NCBI GenBank assembly: GCA_035309005.1
Contig: DATGFP010000117.1
Span: forward strand, 1-64,000
From: DATARH01 sp035309005
GTDB taxonomy: Bacteria > Pseudomonadota > Alphaproteobacteria > ATCC43930 > CGMCC-115725
DNA: 64,000 bases
Reading direction: 5' to 3'
A program made the translations under genes and the position numbers. Shown in pieces: positions 23,955-33,044 of the stretch. Within the stretch, counting starts at the first letter, position 1, and each line of letters begins with the position of its first letter. A model generated the notes under the pieces. It was not told the DNA's origin. It did no database searches and worked only from the letters and a program-made list of their open reading frames with translations.

Positions 23955-25880
23955 TCAGAAGCTGAGGCGGGTGCGGAAGATCAGCGATGCGTAGAAATAA
24001 AGCTCGGCGTCGAGCGCGCGCTTGATGTTGTCAGCGCGGCGGAAGCCGTGCTGCTCGCCTGCGAACAGCAGATAGCCGGTGGGGATGCCCCGAGAGCGCA
24101 ATGCCTCGACCATCATCTCGGTCTGGTTCGGCGGCACCACCCGGTCGTCGGCACCCTGAAAGAAGATGACCGGCCGGCGCAGCTTGTCAGCATGCGTCAG
24201 CGGCGAGCGTTCCTGATAGAGATCGGCGCGCTCGGGGTAGGGGCCGATCAGCCAGTCGAGATAGCGCGATTCGAATTTGTGGGTGTCGCGGGCCAGCGCG
24301 GCGACATCGCTGACCCCGTAATAGCTGGCGCCGCCGCGGAACACGTCGCCGAAGACGTCGCTGCGCGCCAATGCCGCCAGCACCGTGTAGCCGCCCGCGC
24401 TGCCGCCGGTGATGACAGCGCGCTCGCCGTCGGCCAGCCCCTCGGCGATGACGTGGCGTGCTGCCGCCACGCAATCCTGGACATCGACGACGCCCCACGC
24501 CCCTTGCAGACGCTCGCGGTAGGCGCGGCCATATCCGGTGCTGCCGCCGTAATCGACGTCGAGCACGGCGATGCCGCGGCTCGTCCAATACTGGATGCCG
24601 AGGCTGAGGCTGGAGGAGGCCGAGGCGGTCGGCCCGCCATGGCATTTGACGACGAGCGGCGGCTTTTCGTCCGCCGGCGGCGCGAAATCGGGGTTCGCCG
24701 GCGGATAGTAGTTGGCGTAGGCGGTCAGGCCGTTCGCGGTCGGGAAGGCGAGATGCCGCGGCAGCGAGAAATAGCGCCGCAGCCCCTCTTCTGCAGCCGC
24801 CGGGGCCGATCGCCGCAGCACCTCGACAGCGCCGCTCACCGTGTCGATCGTGACGATCGCGGGTGGGTTGTCGGGGGCGCTCGCGATACAGACGATGCGC
24901 TCGCCGGCGGCCCGTATGCTGCCGAATTCGCTGTACGGCAGCGCGATCGGCGCGAACGTCCCGGTCGCGATGTCGAGCTGCGCGAGCCGGGTGCGTCCGC
25001 CTTCAGCATAGGCGCAGACCAGCCGGTCCGGCGACAGGAAGGCGTAGCTCGATTGCCCGAAGACCCATTGCGCCTGGCCAAACTCGGCGGCGCGTGGGCA
25101 CAGCGGCCGCACCTCGCCCGAGGTCGGGTCACAGCGGTAGAGGTTCCACCAGCCGCTGCGGTCGGAGACGAAATACAGGGCGCCGTCGGGCGAGAATTGC
25201 GGCTGGAAAATCGATTCCGCCGGGCCCCCAGCGACCAGCCGCGCCTCGGCGAGCGACCCATCATCGGCGATTGTAGCGAGGCGCAACTGCGTGCCGACCC
25301 ACGGCATGTTCGGGTGGTCCCAACTGAGCCACGCGAGGCGGGCGGCATCCGGCGACAGCGCCGGCGAGGCGAAGAAATCATGGCCCCCGGCCAGCACGCG
25401 CCCCGGCCCCGGCGCGGCCGGATCGACCGCCACCAGCGCATTGTGAACCGCACCGCCCGCGGCGTGCTCCTCGCGCACGCCGATCCACCGCCGGCGTCGC
25501 GCATCGAACAGCCCGTCGGCATAGCGCCAGCCGCCCTCCGCCGGCGTCAGCGGCGTCGGCGTCGCCTCGGCGGCCTCCTGACGATAAAGCCGCTGGTCGG
25601 CGAAATTGCTGAAGAACACGACCCCCTGATGGGCCGTCGCGGCGCCGCCGCCATATTCGTGCACCCGGGTACGCGCGTTGAACGGCTGCGGGGTGACGTC
25701 GGCGACAAGGCCCTCCCGGGTGCGGCGGATGACAACGCTGCGCGCCTCGCCCGGGCGACCTTCGATCCAGTAGATATCGTCGCCGTCGACCTTGACGCCG
25801 GCGAGGCCGATCGCCTCGCCGACAATCAGGTCCGAGGTGATCGGCGAGCGCCATGCGCCGTAGGGCAGGGTCTCGGTCAT
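23955..25880 (-). CDS. S9 family prolyl oligopeptidase-like peptidase
   Basis: 641 residues: an N-terminal beta-propeller (WD/TolB-like blades up to about residue 400) and a C-terminal alpha/beta hydrolase. Triad: Ser494 in GGSAGGYT, Asp578/579 in GADDRVV, His611 in GEQHGF. No signal peptide, so a cytoplasmic dipeptidyl or oligo-peptidase by family (S9C acylaminoacyl-peptidase-like). Its ATG overlaps the Gfo/Idh stop as ATGA (25877-25880), so it is the last gene of the minus-strand run beginning at 31807. Confidence 0.93.
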   Translation of the reverse strand: MTETLPYGAWRSPITSDLIVGEAIGLAGVKVDGDDIYWIEGRPGEARSVVIRRTREGLVADVTPQPFNARTRVHEYGGGAATAHQGVVFFSNFADQRLYRQEAAEATPTPLTPAEGGWRYADGLFDARRRRWIGVREEHAAGGAVHNALVAVDPAAPGPGRVLAGGHDFFASPALSPDAARLAWLSWDHPNMPWVGTQLRLATIADDGSLAEARLVAGGPAESIFQPQFSPDGALYFVSDRSGWWNLYRCDPTSGEVRPLCPRAAEFGQAQWVFGQSSYAFLSPDRLVCAYAEGGRTRLAQLDIATGTFAPIALPYSEFGSIRAAGERIVCIASAPDNPPAIVTIDTVSGAVEVLRRSAPAAAEEGLRRYFSLPRHLAFPTANGLTAYANYYPPANPDFAPPADEKPPLVVKCHGGPTASASSSLSLGIQYWTSRGIAVLDVDYGGSTGYGRAYRERLQGAWGVVDVQDCVAAARHVIAEGLADGERAVITGGSAGGYTVLAALARSDVFGDVFRGGASYYGVSDVAALARDTHKFESRYLDWLIGPYPERADLYQERSPLTHADKLRRPVIFFQGADDRVVPPNQTEMMVEALRSRGIPTGYLLFAGEQHGFRRADNIKRALDAELYFYASLIFRTRLSF

Positions 25881-26845
25881 ACCAAGCGCGTCCCGCCGCC
25901 GCCCCGGATCGCTTCGGCGATCGCGACAAACGCCGCCGTGACGTTGACGATTTCGCCGACCGAAATCGGGTAGGGGGCGCGGCCCGCGACCGCGTCGGCA
26001 AAGGCTTCGAGGTTGACGCGCACCGTGTCGATGTTGGCGAATGTCCGCAGTTCCCGCGCTGCGCCGCTGTGCCGGACCACCATCTCGTTGCGGCTGATCG
26101 CTTCGGCCGAGCCGCTGCGGCCAAAGGCATGGACGCGCAAGAACGCCGGCGTCGAGCGCACCGCGGCCAGCGTGCCGCTCACCCCGGAGGCGAATTCGAT
26201 GAGCACGACGACGCTGTCATGGGGGTCGGGCGGCGGCTTCTGCGACAGCATCTGTGCATGGATCTTGCGGACCGGGCCGGCGAGCCGCACCAGCGCATCG
26301 AGCATATGGATGCCGGTGCCGGTCATGCCGCCGGCCGGCGTCTCGTCGAGCGTGTCGCGCCAGGCCGCGAAGCCGGCCGCAACCTCGTTCGAAAAATGCG
26401 CCTCGACATGCAAGAGCGGCCCCAATTCGCCGCTGTCAACCAAGCGCGCGATCTCGGCCAGGGCCGGGAAGAAGCGCTTGTCGGTGCCAATGCCGAGCAC
26501 CACCCCCGCCCCGCTGCAGGCCGCGGCGGCACGCTCGGCGTCGGCCCGGGTCAGCGCCAGCGGCTTCTCGCAGAATACCGCCTTCCCGGCTGCCGCCGCA
26601 GTGACCACCTGGTCTGCATGCTGCGAATGCGGCGTTGCCAGTGCGATTGCGTCGATCGCCGGATTGGCCAGGGCTGCCGCGAAGCTGTCGACGACTTGCA
26701 GCCGGTGCTGCGTGGCGAACTCGCGGACCCGTGCCGGGTCGCGGCTCACCGCGGTGGCGAAGCGCAGCCGGTCGCTGTTGCCCTGCACCGCGCCGACCAG
26801 CGTCTGGCCCCAGCGGCCCAGACCGACGATCGCGGCGCTGATCAT
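25877..26845 (-). CDS. Gfo/Idh/MocA family oxidoreductase
   Basis: 322 residues from ATG 26845. Rossmann start ISAAIVGLGRWGQTLVGA, then AIALATPHSQHADQVVTAAAAGK and VFCEKPLALT, the EKP motif that binds the nicotinamide. Catalytic pair in the GTGIHMLDALVRLAG segment. Uses NAD(P) on a sugar or polyol; substrate unknown. The frame is open upstream to 27184 but that overlaps the RibB gene. It starts 4 bases after the RibB stop and overlaps the next gene by ATGA. Confidence 0.92.
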   Translation of the reverse strand: MISAAIVGLGRWGQTLVGAVQGNSDRLRFATAVSRDPARVREFATQHRLQVVDSFAAALANPAIDAIALATPHSQHADQVVTAAAAGKAVFCEKPLALTRADAERAAAACSGAGVVLGIGTDKRFFPALAEIARLVDSGELGPLLHVEAHFSNEVAAGFAAWRDTLDETPAGGMTGTGIHMLDALVRLAGPVRKIHAQMLSQKPPPDPHDSVVVLIEFASGVSGTLAAVRSTPAFLRVHAFGRSGSAEAISRNEMVVRHSGAARELRTFANIDTVRVNLEAFADAVAGRAPYPISVGEIVNVTAAFVAIAEAIRGGGGTRLV

Positions 26846-26849
26846 CGCG

Positions 26850-27992
26850 TCATTCGCCGGCGGCGCGGCGCGGCTGGGTTGCCTCGTTGAGGATAAGCCG
26901 CAGGCCCGAGGCTTCATCGAGCGGCTCGGTAGAGGCGATCTCGATGCCGAACCCGGCGAGCCCAACGTAGGTGCGCGGGCGCGTCGCATAGAGCCGGATC
27001 GAGGTGATGCCGAGGTCGCGCAGGATCTGGGCGCCGAGCCCGATATCCTTCCACTGCCGGCTGCGCTCCAGTTCGGAGGCGGTGCCGTCGTCGGCGATCG
27101 CGGTGGTCGGCACGCCGGAAGTGCCCTCGCGCAGGTAGACGAGGACACCGCTTCCCGCTTCCTTGAAGCGGGCGAGCGCGGCATGGATTGGCTTGGCGCC
27201 GCCGAACACGTCCTCGATCACATTGGCGCGGTGCAGCCGGGTCGGCACGTCGCGCCCGTCGCCGATCTCGCCGTAAACGAAGGCGAAATGATGCACTTTG
27301 TCGAACGGGGTGACGTAGGCGTAGCCGCGAAAGGCGCCGGCCTCGTTTTCGATCGTGAACTCGGCGACCCGGGTTACCAGCTTCTCGCGCGCCTGCCGAT
27401 AGGCGATTAGATCGGCGACCGAAATACGCTGCAGCGTGTGCTTTTTGGCGAAGGCGGCGATTTGCGGCCCGCGCATCACCGTGCCGTCATCGTTGACCAA
27501 TTCGCAGATCGCCGCGACCGGCTCGATCGCGGCAAAGCGGCACAGATCGATCGCCGCCTCGGTATGGCCCGAGCGCATCAACACGCCGCCATCCTTGGCG
27601 ATCAGCGGAAAGATGTGGCCAGGCCGCACGAAATCGGCGCGCCCGGCATTGCCGTTGGCGAGCCCGCGGATCGTCGCGGTGCGGTCGTCGGCCGAGATGC
27701 CGGTCGTCGTGCCGTGGCGGTAGTCGACCGAGATCGTGAAGGCGGTGCCGTGGATCGCGTCGCTGTCGGCGACCATCGGCGCCAGATGCAGCCGCCGCGC
27801 GATGTCGCCGGTGACCGGGGCGCAGACGATGCCGCAGGTGTGACGGATGATGAACGCCATTTTTTCCGGCGTCGCATGCACCGCGGCGACGATCAAATCG
27901 CCCTCGTTTTCGCGATCGTCGTCGTCGGTGACGACGACGATCTCACCGCGGGCGAAGGCGTCGATGGCTTCGCGGACCCTCAATTGCGACAC
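26850..27992 (-). CDS. ribB: 3,4-DHBP synthase fused to degenerate GTP cyclohydrolase II (RibBX type)
   Basis: 380 residues from GTG 27992. Residues about 1-200 are a complete 3,4-dihydroxy-2-butanone-4-phosphate synthase (RibB): TDDDDRENEGDL, RHTCGIVCAPV, DYRHGTTTGISADDR, RPGHIFPL and SGHTEAAIDL. Residues about 205-370 have the cyclohydrolase II fold signature (RLHRANVIEDVFGG, KDIGLGAQILRDLGI) but no cysteine at all, so the zinc-binding RibA site is gone. This hybrid with a non-catalytic RibX part is known in proteobacteria. It provides the ribulose-5-phosphate branch of riboflavin synthesis. Confidence 0.92.
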   Translation of the reverse strand: MSQLRVREAIDAFARGEIVVVTDDDDRENEGDLIVAAVHATPEKMAFIIRHTCGIVCAPVTGDIARRLHLAPMVADSDAIHGTAFTISVDYRHGTTTGISADDRTATIRGLANGNAGRADFVRPGHIFPLIAKDGGVLMRSGHTEAAIDLCRFAAIEPVAAICELVNDDGTVMRGPQIAAFAKKHTLQRISVADLIAYRQAREKLVTRVAEFTIENEAGAFRGYAYVTPFDKVHHFAFVYGEIGDGRDVPTRLHRANVIEDVFGGAKPIHAALARFKEAGSGVLVYLREGTSGVPTTAIADDGTASELERSRQWKDIGLGAQILRDLGITSIRLYATRPRTYVGLAGFGIEIASTEPLDEASGLRLILNEATQPRRAAGE

Positions 27993-27996
27993 GGGC

Positions 27997-28371
27997 TCAG
28001 TCTCCGAAACCGTTCTCGGCGAGGAACGACGGGTTTCCCTCGCGCAGCTTCACGATCGTCAGCCGCCATAGTATCGCACGCGCCGCGCGCGCGCGCGGTT
28101 CGCATATCTCGAATGCGCCGACGCGCAGGTCGGCGGCTAGGCGAGCGAGCAGCAGGGCGATGTCTCCCTCGCCATAAAGCTCCTCCAGCGCGTGCATGAC
28201 ATCGCGCGCCGGCGCGTTGGCGGCCGCGGCCTCGCGCTCGGCGATCGCGATCGCGGTGGCGAGGAGCCGCACCTCGCGCTCGCGCTCCGCCGGCACCAGC
28301 GGCAGCAATTCGCGCAGCAGCCATTCGCGTCCGAGCGCAAGCAGCGCCATGCCGCTCGGGCGGTCACGCAT
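27997..28371 (-). CDS. DUF6285 domain protein
   Basis: 124 residues, all alpha. MRDRPSGMALLALGREWLLR and the LRVGAFEICEPRARAARAIL segments match the DUF6285 family, which is almost always next to a phosphotransferase and an acyl-CoA dehydrogenase or synthetase. The start overlaps the phosphotransferase stop by 8 bases. Function unknown; likely a partner of the phosphotransferase. The RibB start lies 5 bases beyond its stop. Confidence 0.8.
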   Translation of the reverse strand: MRDRPSGMALLALGREWLLRELLPLVPAEREREVRLLATAIAIAEREAAAANAPARDVMHALEELYGEGDIALLLARLAADLRVGAFEICEPRARAARAILWRLTIVKLREGNPSFLAENGFGD

Positions 28372-29413
28372 GGCGGCGAAATTCGGTGGGCGCGCCGCCA
28401 GGATCGAGCAGCATCAGCAGCTCCAGCTCACATTCGGCGGCGCGGCGGCCGATGATTGCGGTCGCGAGATCGCGCGCCCCGCCGATCAGATGCCGGTCGC
28501 TTTGCTGCAAGGCAATGATCCCCCAGCGCACATTTGCAAGCATCTCCCAGAAAAATACCCGCGCCGGATCGAGTTGGCGGCCGGCGGCGCTCTCGTAGCC
28601 GGCGTAGAACGGCGCGCGCGCCGCGATGCCGCCGGCCTCGCGGTCGAGCCGGGCGAAGCGCCAGCCCTTGCAGCAGAACCAGCCGATGTCCTCGTCGGGA
28701 TCGCCCCAACCGGCGAATTCCCAATCGAGGATCGCGGTCAACTCGGCCCCATCGAGCAAGTAATTGCCGGTACGGAAATCGCGATGGCACAGCACCGCGG
28801 GCAGCGGCGCCGGCCGGTGGGTTTCCAGCCAGCGTATTGCCCATTCGAGGACCGGCCGCGGGGCGGGATGCGCGTCCAGATAGCGGTGGAAGCTCGCGAT
28901 GTGCTCCTCGGCGCCAATCGACGGCAGAAAAGCGAGATCCGAACGGGGCGGCCGGATGGTTTGGAGACGCGCCAGCTGATGCCCGAGCCGGGCGGCGATT
29001 TCCGGCAAGCCCGGATCGAACGCCGGGTCGGACGTTATCTGTCGGCCCTGCGCGGTTCCGGGAACGCGGCGCATGACAAAGAACGGCTTGCCGATGACGC
29101 TCGGATTGGGGCAGGGCCACAGCGGCTCCGGTGCGGCGACGCCAGCGGCGTGCACCGCGCGCAGCACAGCGAATTCCTCGATGCGCGACAGGCTCGATGG
29201 AATGCCGGTTGCAGCACCGGTGCGTAGCACGAGACGCTGCGGCCCAGCCAGGTCACCGCCGCCAAAGCTTGCGTCGATCCCCCAATTTTCTTGGATTGCG
29301 CCGCCGGAAAGCAGCTCTATCCCGGCGATTTCAACGCTGCTCGCGCCGCTCGTCGCGGCGAGAAAGCGGGCGAGCGCCCCGAGGTCAAATGGCGGCAACG
29401 GCGTGGCCGCCAT
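28364..29413 (-). CDS. APH-type phosphotransferase family protein (ACAD10/11-like)
   Basis: 349 residues from ATG 29413 (ATG 29440 also possible; neither has a good ribosome site). Aminoglycoside-phosphotransferase fold: Brenner-type catalytic loop CHRDFRTGNYLLDG and metal motif ILDWEFAGWGDPDEDIGW. In bacteria this branch is tied to acyl-CoA metabolism, and in ACAD10/11 the same fold phosphorylates 4-hydroxyacyl-CoAs; assignment to that reaction here is inference from the neighbours. Overlaps the SDR gene by 29 bases and DUF6285 by 8. Confidence 0.85.
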   Translation of the reverse strand: MAATPLPPFDLGALARFLAATSGASSVEIAGIELLSGGAIQENWGIDASFGGGDLAGPQRLVLRTGAATGIPSSLSRIEEFAVLRAVHAAGVAAPEPLWPCPNPSVIGKPFFVMRRVPGTAQGRQITSDPAFDPGLPEIAARLGHQLARLQTIRPPRSDLAFLPSIGAEEHIASFHRYLDAHPAPRPVLEWAIRWLETHRPAPLPAVLCHRDFRTGNYLLDGAELTAILDWEFAGWGDPDEDIGWFCCKGWRFARLDREAGGIAARAPFYAGYESAAGRQLDPARVFFWEMLANVRWGIIALQQSDRHLIGGARDLATAIIGRRAAECELELLMLLDPGGAPTEFRRHA

Positions 29414-30173
29414 CGACCGCGAGGACCGCGCCGGTGACATAGGCGCTGGCCGGCGAGGCGAGGAACAACAGCGCTCCGTCGAGGTCGGGGACCTGCCCGA
29501 TGCGCCGCAACGGGATACGGCCGATCAGCGCCTTGCCGGGTTCGGTTGCAAAGAAGGCGCGGTTGAAGTCGGTCTCGATGTAACCCGGCGCCAGCGCGTT
29601 GACGAGAATGCCGTAGCGCGCCAGTTCCATCGCCAGCACCTGCGTCAGGTGGCTGAGGCCGGCTTTCGCCGCGCAATAGGCCGGCACCCGGCCGATCGTG
29701 CGCGAGGCGAGGACCGACGAGATGTTGATGATCCGCCCCGGGCGTTTCAGCCCGACGAGATGGTGGGCAAATTCGCGCGCCGCGAGCCACGCGCCTTTGA
29801 GATTGGTGTCGACGACGTAGTCCCAATCCTCCTCGGTGTGCTCGAACAGCGGCTTCGAGACGACAACGCCGGCGTTGTTGACGAGGACCGAGAGCGGCCC
29901 GAGACGCTCCTCGGCGGCGGTGATGGCGGCGGCGACGCTCGCTTGCTTTGTCACATCGCAAGCAAGCGGCAGGCATTGCCCGCCCTTGGCCTCGATCTCG
30001 CGCGCCAATTCGGCGAGGCGGTCTTCGCGGCGCGCCGCGAGCGCCACCTTGGCGCCGGCGGCGGCCAGCACCCTGGCAAAATGCTCGCCGATGCCGGAGG
30101 ACGCCCCGGTGACCAGCACCACCTCGCCGGCGACGGAGAAATTCGGCATCGCGACGCGAGCGCTTTCGCTCAC
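29385..30173 (-). CDS. SDR-family 3-oxoacyl-type dehydrogenase
   Basis: 262 residues from GTG 30173, overlapping the acyl-CoA synthetase stop as GTGA; ATG 30149 is an alternative. Classical short-chain dehydrogenase: VLVTGASSGIGEHFARVL, LVNNAGVV, Ser in NISSVLAS, YCAAKAGLSHL with the YxxxK pair, and a C-terminal AVDGGH. Predicted NAD(P)-dependent oxidoreductase acting on a hydroxyacyl or similar substrate within the acyl-CoA operon. Confidence 0.92.
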   Translation of the reverse strand: MSESARVAMPNFSVAGEVVLVTGASSGIGEHFARVLAAAGAKVALAARREDRLAELAREIEAKGGQCLPLACDVTKQASVAAAITAAEERLGPLSVLVNNAGVVVSKPLFEHTEEDWDYVVDTNLKGAWLAAREFAHHLVGLKRPGRIINISSVLASRTIGRVPAYCAAKAGLSHLTQVLAMELARYGILVNALAPGYIETDFNRAFFATEPGKALIGRIPLRRIGQVPDLDGALLFLASPASAYVTGAVLAVDGGHAVAAI

Positions 30174-31807
30174 GCCTGCACGGCCTTCGCCTGCTCGCGC
30201 AGCGCGTATTTCTGGATTTTTCCCGTGGAGGTTTTGGGCAGCGGGCCGAACACGATGGTTCGCGGCACCTTGTAATGCGCCAGATTGCCGCGGCAGAAGG
30301 CGATGATCTCAGCCTGCGTCACCGCGCCCGCGTCTTCCTTCAGCGTGACGAATGCGCACGGGCTCTCGCCCCAGCGCTCGTCCGGCCGGGCGACGACCGC
30401 CGCTTCCATGACCTGCGGATGGCGGTACAGCACCTCCTCGACCTCGATCGAGGAAATATTTTCGCCGCCGGAGATGATGATGTCCTTCGAGCGGTCCTTG
30501 ATTTCGACGTAGCCGTCCGGGTGCATGACCGCGAGGTCGCCGGTGTGGAACCAGCCGCCGACGAGGGCCTCCTCGGTCGCCGCCGGGTTTGCGAGATAGC
30601 CCTTCATCAGCGTGTTACCGCGCAGCATCAGTTCACCGATCGTCGCGCCGTCGGCCGGCACATCCCTCATCGTCGCCGGGTCGGCGACGCGCTGCCGGTC
30701 TAACGTCAGGTATTGCACCCCCTGGCGCGCCATCCTGGCCGAGCGCTCGGCCAATGGCAGGCCCGCCCATTCCTCCTGCCAGGCGCACGACGTCGAGGGG
30801 CCGTAGCTCTCGGTCAGGCCATAGAGGTGCGTCACGCGAAAGCCCATCCGCTCCATCGCCTCGATGACCGATGAGGGCGGCGCCGCGCCGCCGGTTGCCG
30901 CCTCGACGACATGTTCGAAGCGGCGCTTCACCGCGTCAGGGGCGTGCACCAGCATGTTGAGGACAATGGGCGCGCCGCACAGATGCGTCACCCGATGCTC
31001 GGCGATCGCGGCAAAGATGGCCGCCGGCTCGACCCGGCGCAGGCAGACATGCGTCGCGGCGACGGCGGTGACGCCCCAGGTGTAGGTCCAGCCGCTGCAA
31101 TGAAACATCGGCAGCGTCCACAGATAGGTGGAATGCCGGTCGAGGCCGAAGGTGATCGCGTTGCCGAGCGCGTTCAAAAACGCGCCGCGATGGTGGTAGA
31201 CGACGCCCTTCGGGTTGCCGGTGGTGCCTGAGGTGTAGTTGAGCGCGATCGCCGCCCATTCGTCCTCGGGCGGCGACCACGCGGCGGCCGGGTCTCCCTC
31301 GGCGAGGAACTCCTCATATTCCGTGCCACCGAGCGGGGCGCCGTTGTCGCCGTCGGCGATCTCGACCAGCGGGATCTTGCGGCCCTGCGCGCGCAGCGCC
31401 GCGCTTGCGAGCGGGCCGAACTCGCGATCGGCTATGAGGAGCTTGGCGCCGCCGTGGCCGAGAATGAAGGCGATCGAGGCCGCGTCGAGACGATAATTCA
31501 AGGCGTTCAGCACCGCTCCCGCCATCGGCACGCCGTAATGCGCTTCGAGCAGGGCCGGGACGTTGGGAGCCAACACCGCGACCGTATCGCGCGGCCCGAT
31601 GCCGCGCTGCCGCAGCGCGTCGGCGAAGCGCCGGCAGCGCTCATCGAACTGCCAGTAGGTAAAGCGCCGCCCGCTGTCGACTACTGCCAGCTTGTCGGGA
31701 TAAACGGCGGCCGCGCGGGCGAGAAAATTGAGCGGCGTCAGCGCCGCGAAATTCGCCGGATTGCGCGCCAGATGCGGCGCGCCGTAAACCTCGTCTGCCG
31801 GCGGCAC
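30170..31807 (-). CDS. Acyl-CoA synthetase (AMP-forming)
   Basis: 545 residues from GTG 31807 with AAGGGA 6 bases upstream. ANL superfamily: P-loop YTSGTTGNPKGV, LYGLTESYGPS, GWFHTGD, hinge DRSKDIIISGGENIS, and the catalytic Lys in GKIQKYALRE near the end. Medium- or long-chain fatty acyl type; activates a free acid to acyl-CoA. First gene of the run that includes SDR, phosphotransferase, DUF6285, RibB, Gfo/Idh and S9 peptidase. Its GTG faces the membrane protein gene at 31966 across a 158-base divergent gap. Confidence 0.95.
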   Translation of the reverse strand: MPPADEVYGAPHLARNPANFAALTPLNFLARAAAVYPDKLAVVDSGRRFTYWQFDERCRRFADALRQRGIGPRDTVAVLAPNVPALLEAHYGVPMAGAVLNALNYRLDAASIAFILGHGGAKLLIADREFGPLASAALRAQGRKIPLVEIADGDNGAPLGGTEYEEFLAEGDPAAAWSPPEDEWAAIALNYTSGTTGNPKGVVYHHRGAFLNALGNAITFGLDRHSTYLWTLPMFHCSGWTYTWGVTAVAATHVCLRRVEPAAIFAAIAEHRVTHLCGAPIVLNMLVHAPDAVKRRFEHVVEAATGGAAPPSSVIEAMERMGFRVTHLYGLTESYGPSTSCAWQEEWAGLPLAERSARMARQGVQYLTLDRQRVADPATMRDVPADGATIGELMLRGNTLMKGYLANPAATEEALVGGWFHTGDLAVMHPDGYVEIKDRSKDIIISGGENISSIEVEEVLYRHPQVMEAAVVARPDERWGESPCAFVTLKEDAGAVTQAEIIAFCRGNLAHYKVPRTIVFGPLPKTSTGKIQKYALREQAKAVQA

Positions 31808-31912
31808 GTCAGATCCCTTCGCGGTCGGGCTTCGAGGTCGGCATCCTTAGGGAAGCTGCGCCGCCAGATCAAGCGAGACTGCCGCGGCGGCTGTCGAGAA
31901 GGATGCATTAAC

Positions 31913-31922
31913 TTTAGCTAAA
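31913..31922. promoter_or_regulatory. Palindrome TTTAGCTAAA in the divergent gap
   Basis: A perfect 10-bp palindrome in the AT-rich middle of the 158-base gap between the acyl-CoA synthetase and membrane-protein genes, 44 bases before ATG 31966. Placement suits an operator; length is too short to rule out chance. No convincing -35/-10 pair was found. Confidence 0.3.
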
Positions 31923-31965
31923 CCTGACCGGGCTATGCTGCCGACTGCCTGATTGGGAGGGCTGG

Positions 31966-32997
31966 ATGCCATCGGGCGGTGCCGGGAAATCGGTGTTTTT
32001 TTGCGCATTGCTGGCAGTGACGCTGGCGCCGTTCGCGCTGATCCTAGGATTTGCGCCGCACGAAGCGCAGCTGCCCGGAATAATTTTCGCTGCCAATCTG
32101 ACTGGCGGCGGACACGTTGCGTCGACCCTCTATCTGTTCGGAGACCCCGAATTTCGTCCACTGGTCCGGCGCGCTTGGCTGCGGTTTGTCGTCGCTCCGC
32201 TGGCGTTGGGGGCTGGCTTCATTATCATCGGACAATTGGCGCCGACGATCTGGCCCGGCCTCTTTCTCGCTTTCTTCTCATGGCAGGTCTTCCACTACCA
32301 GCGCCAGAATTACGGAATTGTCTCCTTCGCGGCGAAGGCAAGCGGCACTCGGTTGCCGGCACAACTGTCTGCCGCGCTCTCCGCTACAGTGCCCGTCGCG
32401 ATCCTGGGCGTCATGGCGAGTCGGACCACGGACCTGCCGGCGCTCGGGGACCCGGGGGCGCTCCGATTGGCTGGGGCGGCCCTCTATGCCGTCGCCATTG
32501 CGTGGATCATCGTTATCGTTTGGCGGGATCCAGCCGCGCGCCGGTCGCCGCTCGTTGTGGCGGCCGCAGGTTGTGCCGCCTTGTTTTTTCTGCCGGCATT
32601 GCTCAGCGGCAGCGTGCTCGTCGTATTTTGGAGCTATGCCATAGCGCATGGCGCACAATACCTTTTGTTCATGTGTGTGCTGGCCTGGACGGCGCCGCGA
32701 CGGGCGATTAGCGCGAGCGGGCTTGCTTTAGCAATCCTCGGCGGCCTGTTCTTCTTTGCGGGATTACGCTCATCGTTTGTCCAGCACTTTTACCTGGGGA
32801 TCACCTGCGGCCATTTCCTGATAGACGCCAAGGTCTGGCGGCTGCGCGAGATGCCGCAGCGCGCCTTGATCGGGCGTCGTTTTGGTTTCGCTCTGGCGCC
32901 GCCGGCGCCCGGAGCGCGGGGATCAATCGCGTCCGGCGAGATCGGTGCGGATGGCCAATTGCCGCTTGCGGCGCGGCTCGGCGCAGGCCCCGGCTGA
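31966..32997 (+). CDS. Polytopic membrane protein with conserved-looking His motifs
   Basis: 343 residues, GGGAGGG 5 bases before ATG. About nine membrane helices. Histidines cluster near helix ends: GGHVASTLYLFG, FSWQVFHYQRQNYGI, YAIAHGAQYLLF and VQHFYLGITCGHFLIDAKVWRLRE. The HxxxD and (K/R)xWRLR pattern resembles His-rich integral-membrane enzymes such as Blh-like or di-iron membrane oxygenases, but no confident family match is possible by eye. The C-terminal 30 residues are Gly/Ala-rich cytoplasmic tail. Divergent from the acyl-CoA synthetase operon. Confidence 0.8.
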   Translation: MPSGGAGKSVFFCALLAVTLAPFALILGFAPHEAQLPGIIFAANLTGGGHVASTLYLFGDPEFRPLVRRAWLRFVVAPLALGAGFIIIGQLAPTIWPGLFLAFFSWQVFHYQRQNYGIVSFAAKASGTRLPAQLSAALSATVPVAILGVMASRTTDLPALGDPGALRLAGAALYAVAIAWIIVIVWRDPAARRSPLVVAAAGCAALFFLPALLSGSVLVVFWSYAIAHGAQYLLFMCVLAWTAPRRAISASGLALAILGGLFFFAGLRSSFVQHFYLGITCGHFLIDAKVWRLREMPQRALIGRRFGFALAPPAPGARGSIASGEIGADGQLPLAARLGAGPG

Positions 32998-33009
32998 GGC
33001 TTACGGGCG

Positions 33010-33031
33010 AAGCTAGGCGCAAGCGCCGCTT
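33010..33031. terminator. Hairpin between convergent genes
   Basis: AAGC-TA-GGCGC (33010-33020) pairs with GCGCC-GCTT (33023-33031) through an AA loop, 13 bases after the membrane-protein stop and 14 before the dioxygenase stop. It can serve both strands; no T-run. Confidence 0.5.
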
Positions 33032-33044
33032 GGGGGCAAGGCCC

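Noticed and set aside
24048..25973. 641-codon plus-strand frame opposite the S9 peptidase
   Set aside because: Arg-rich shadow with the same length only because the true gene has no stops in the opposite frame.
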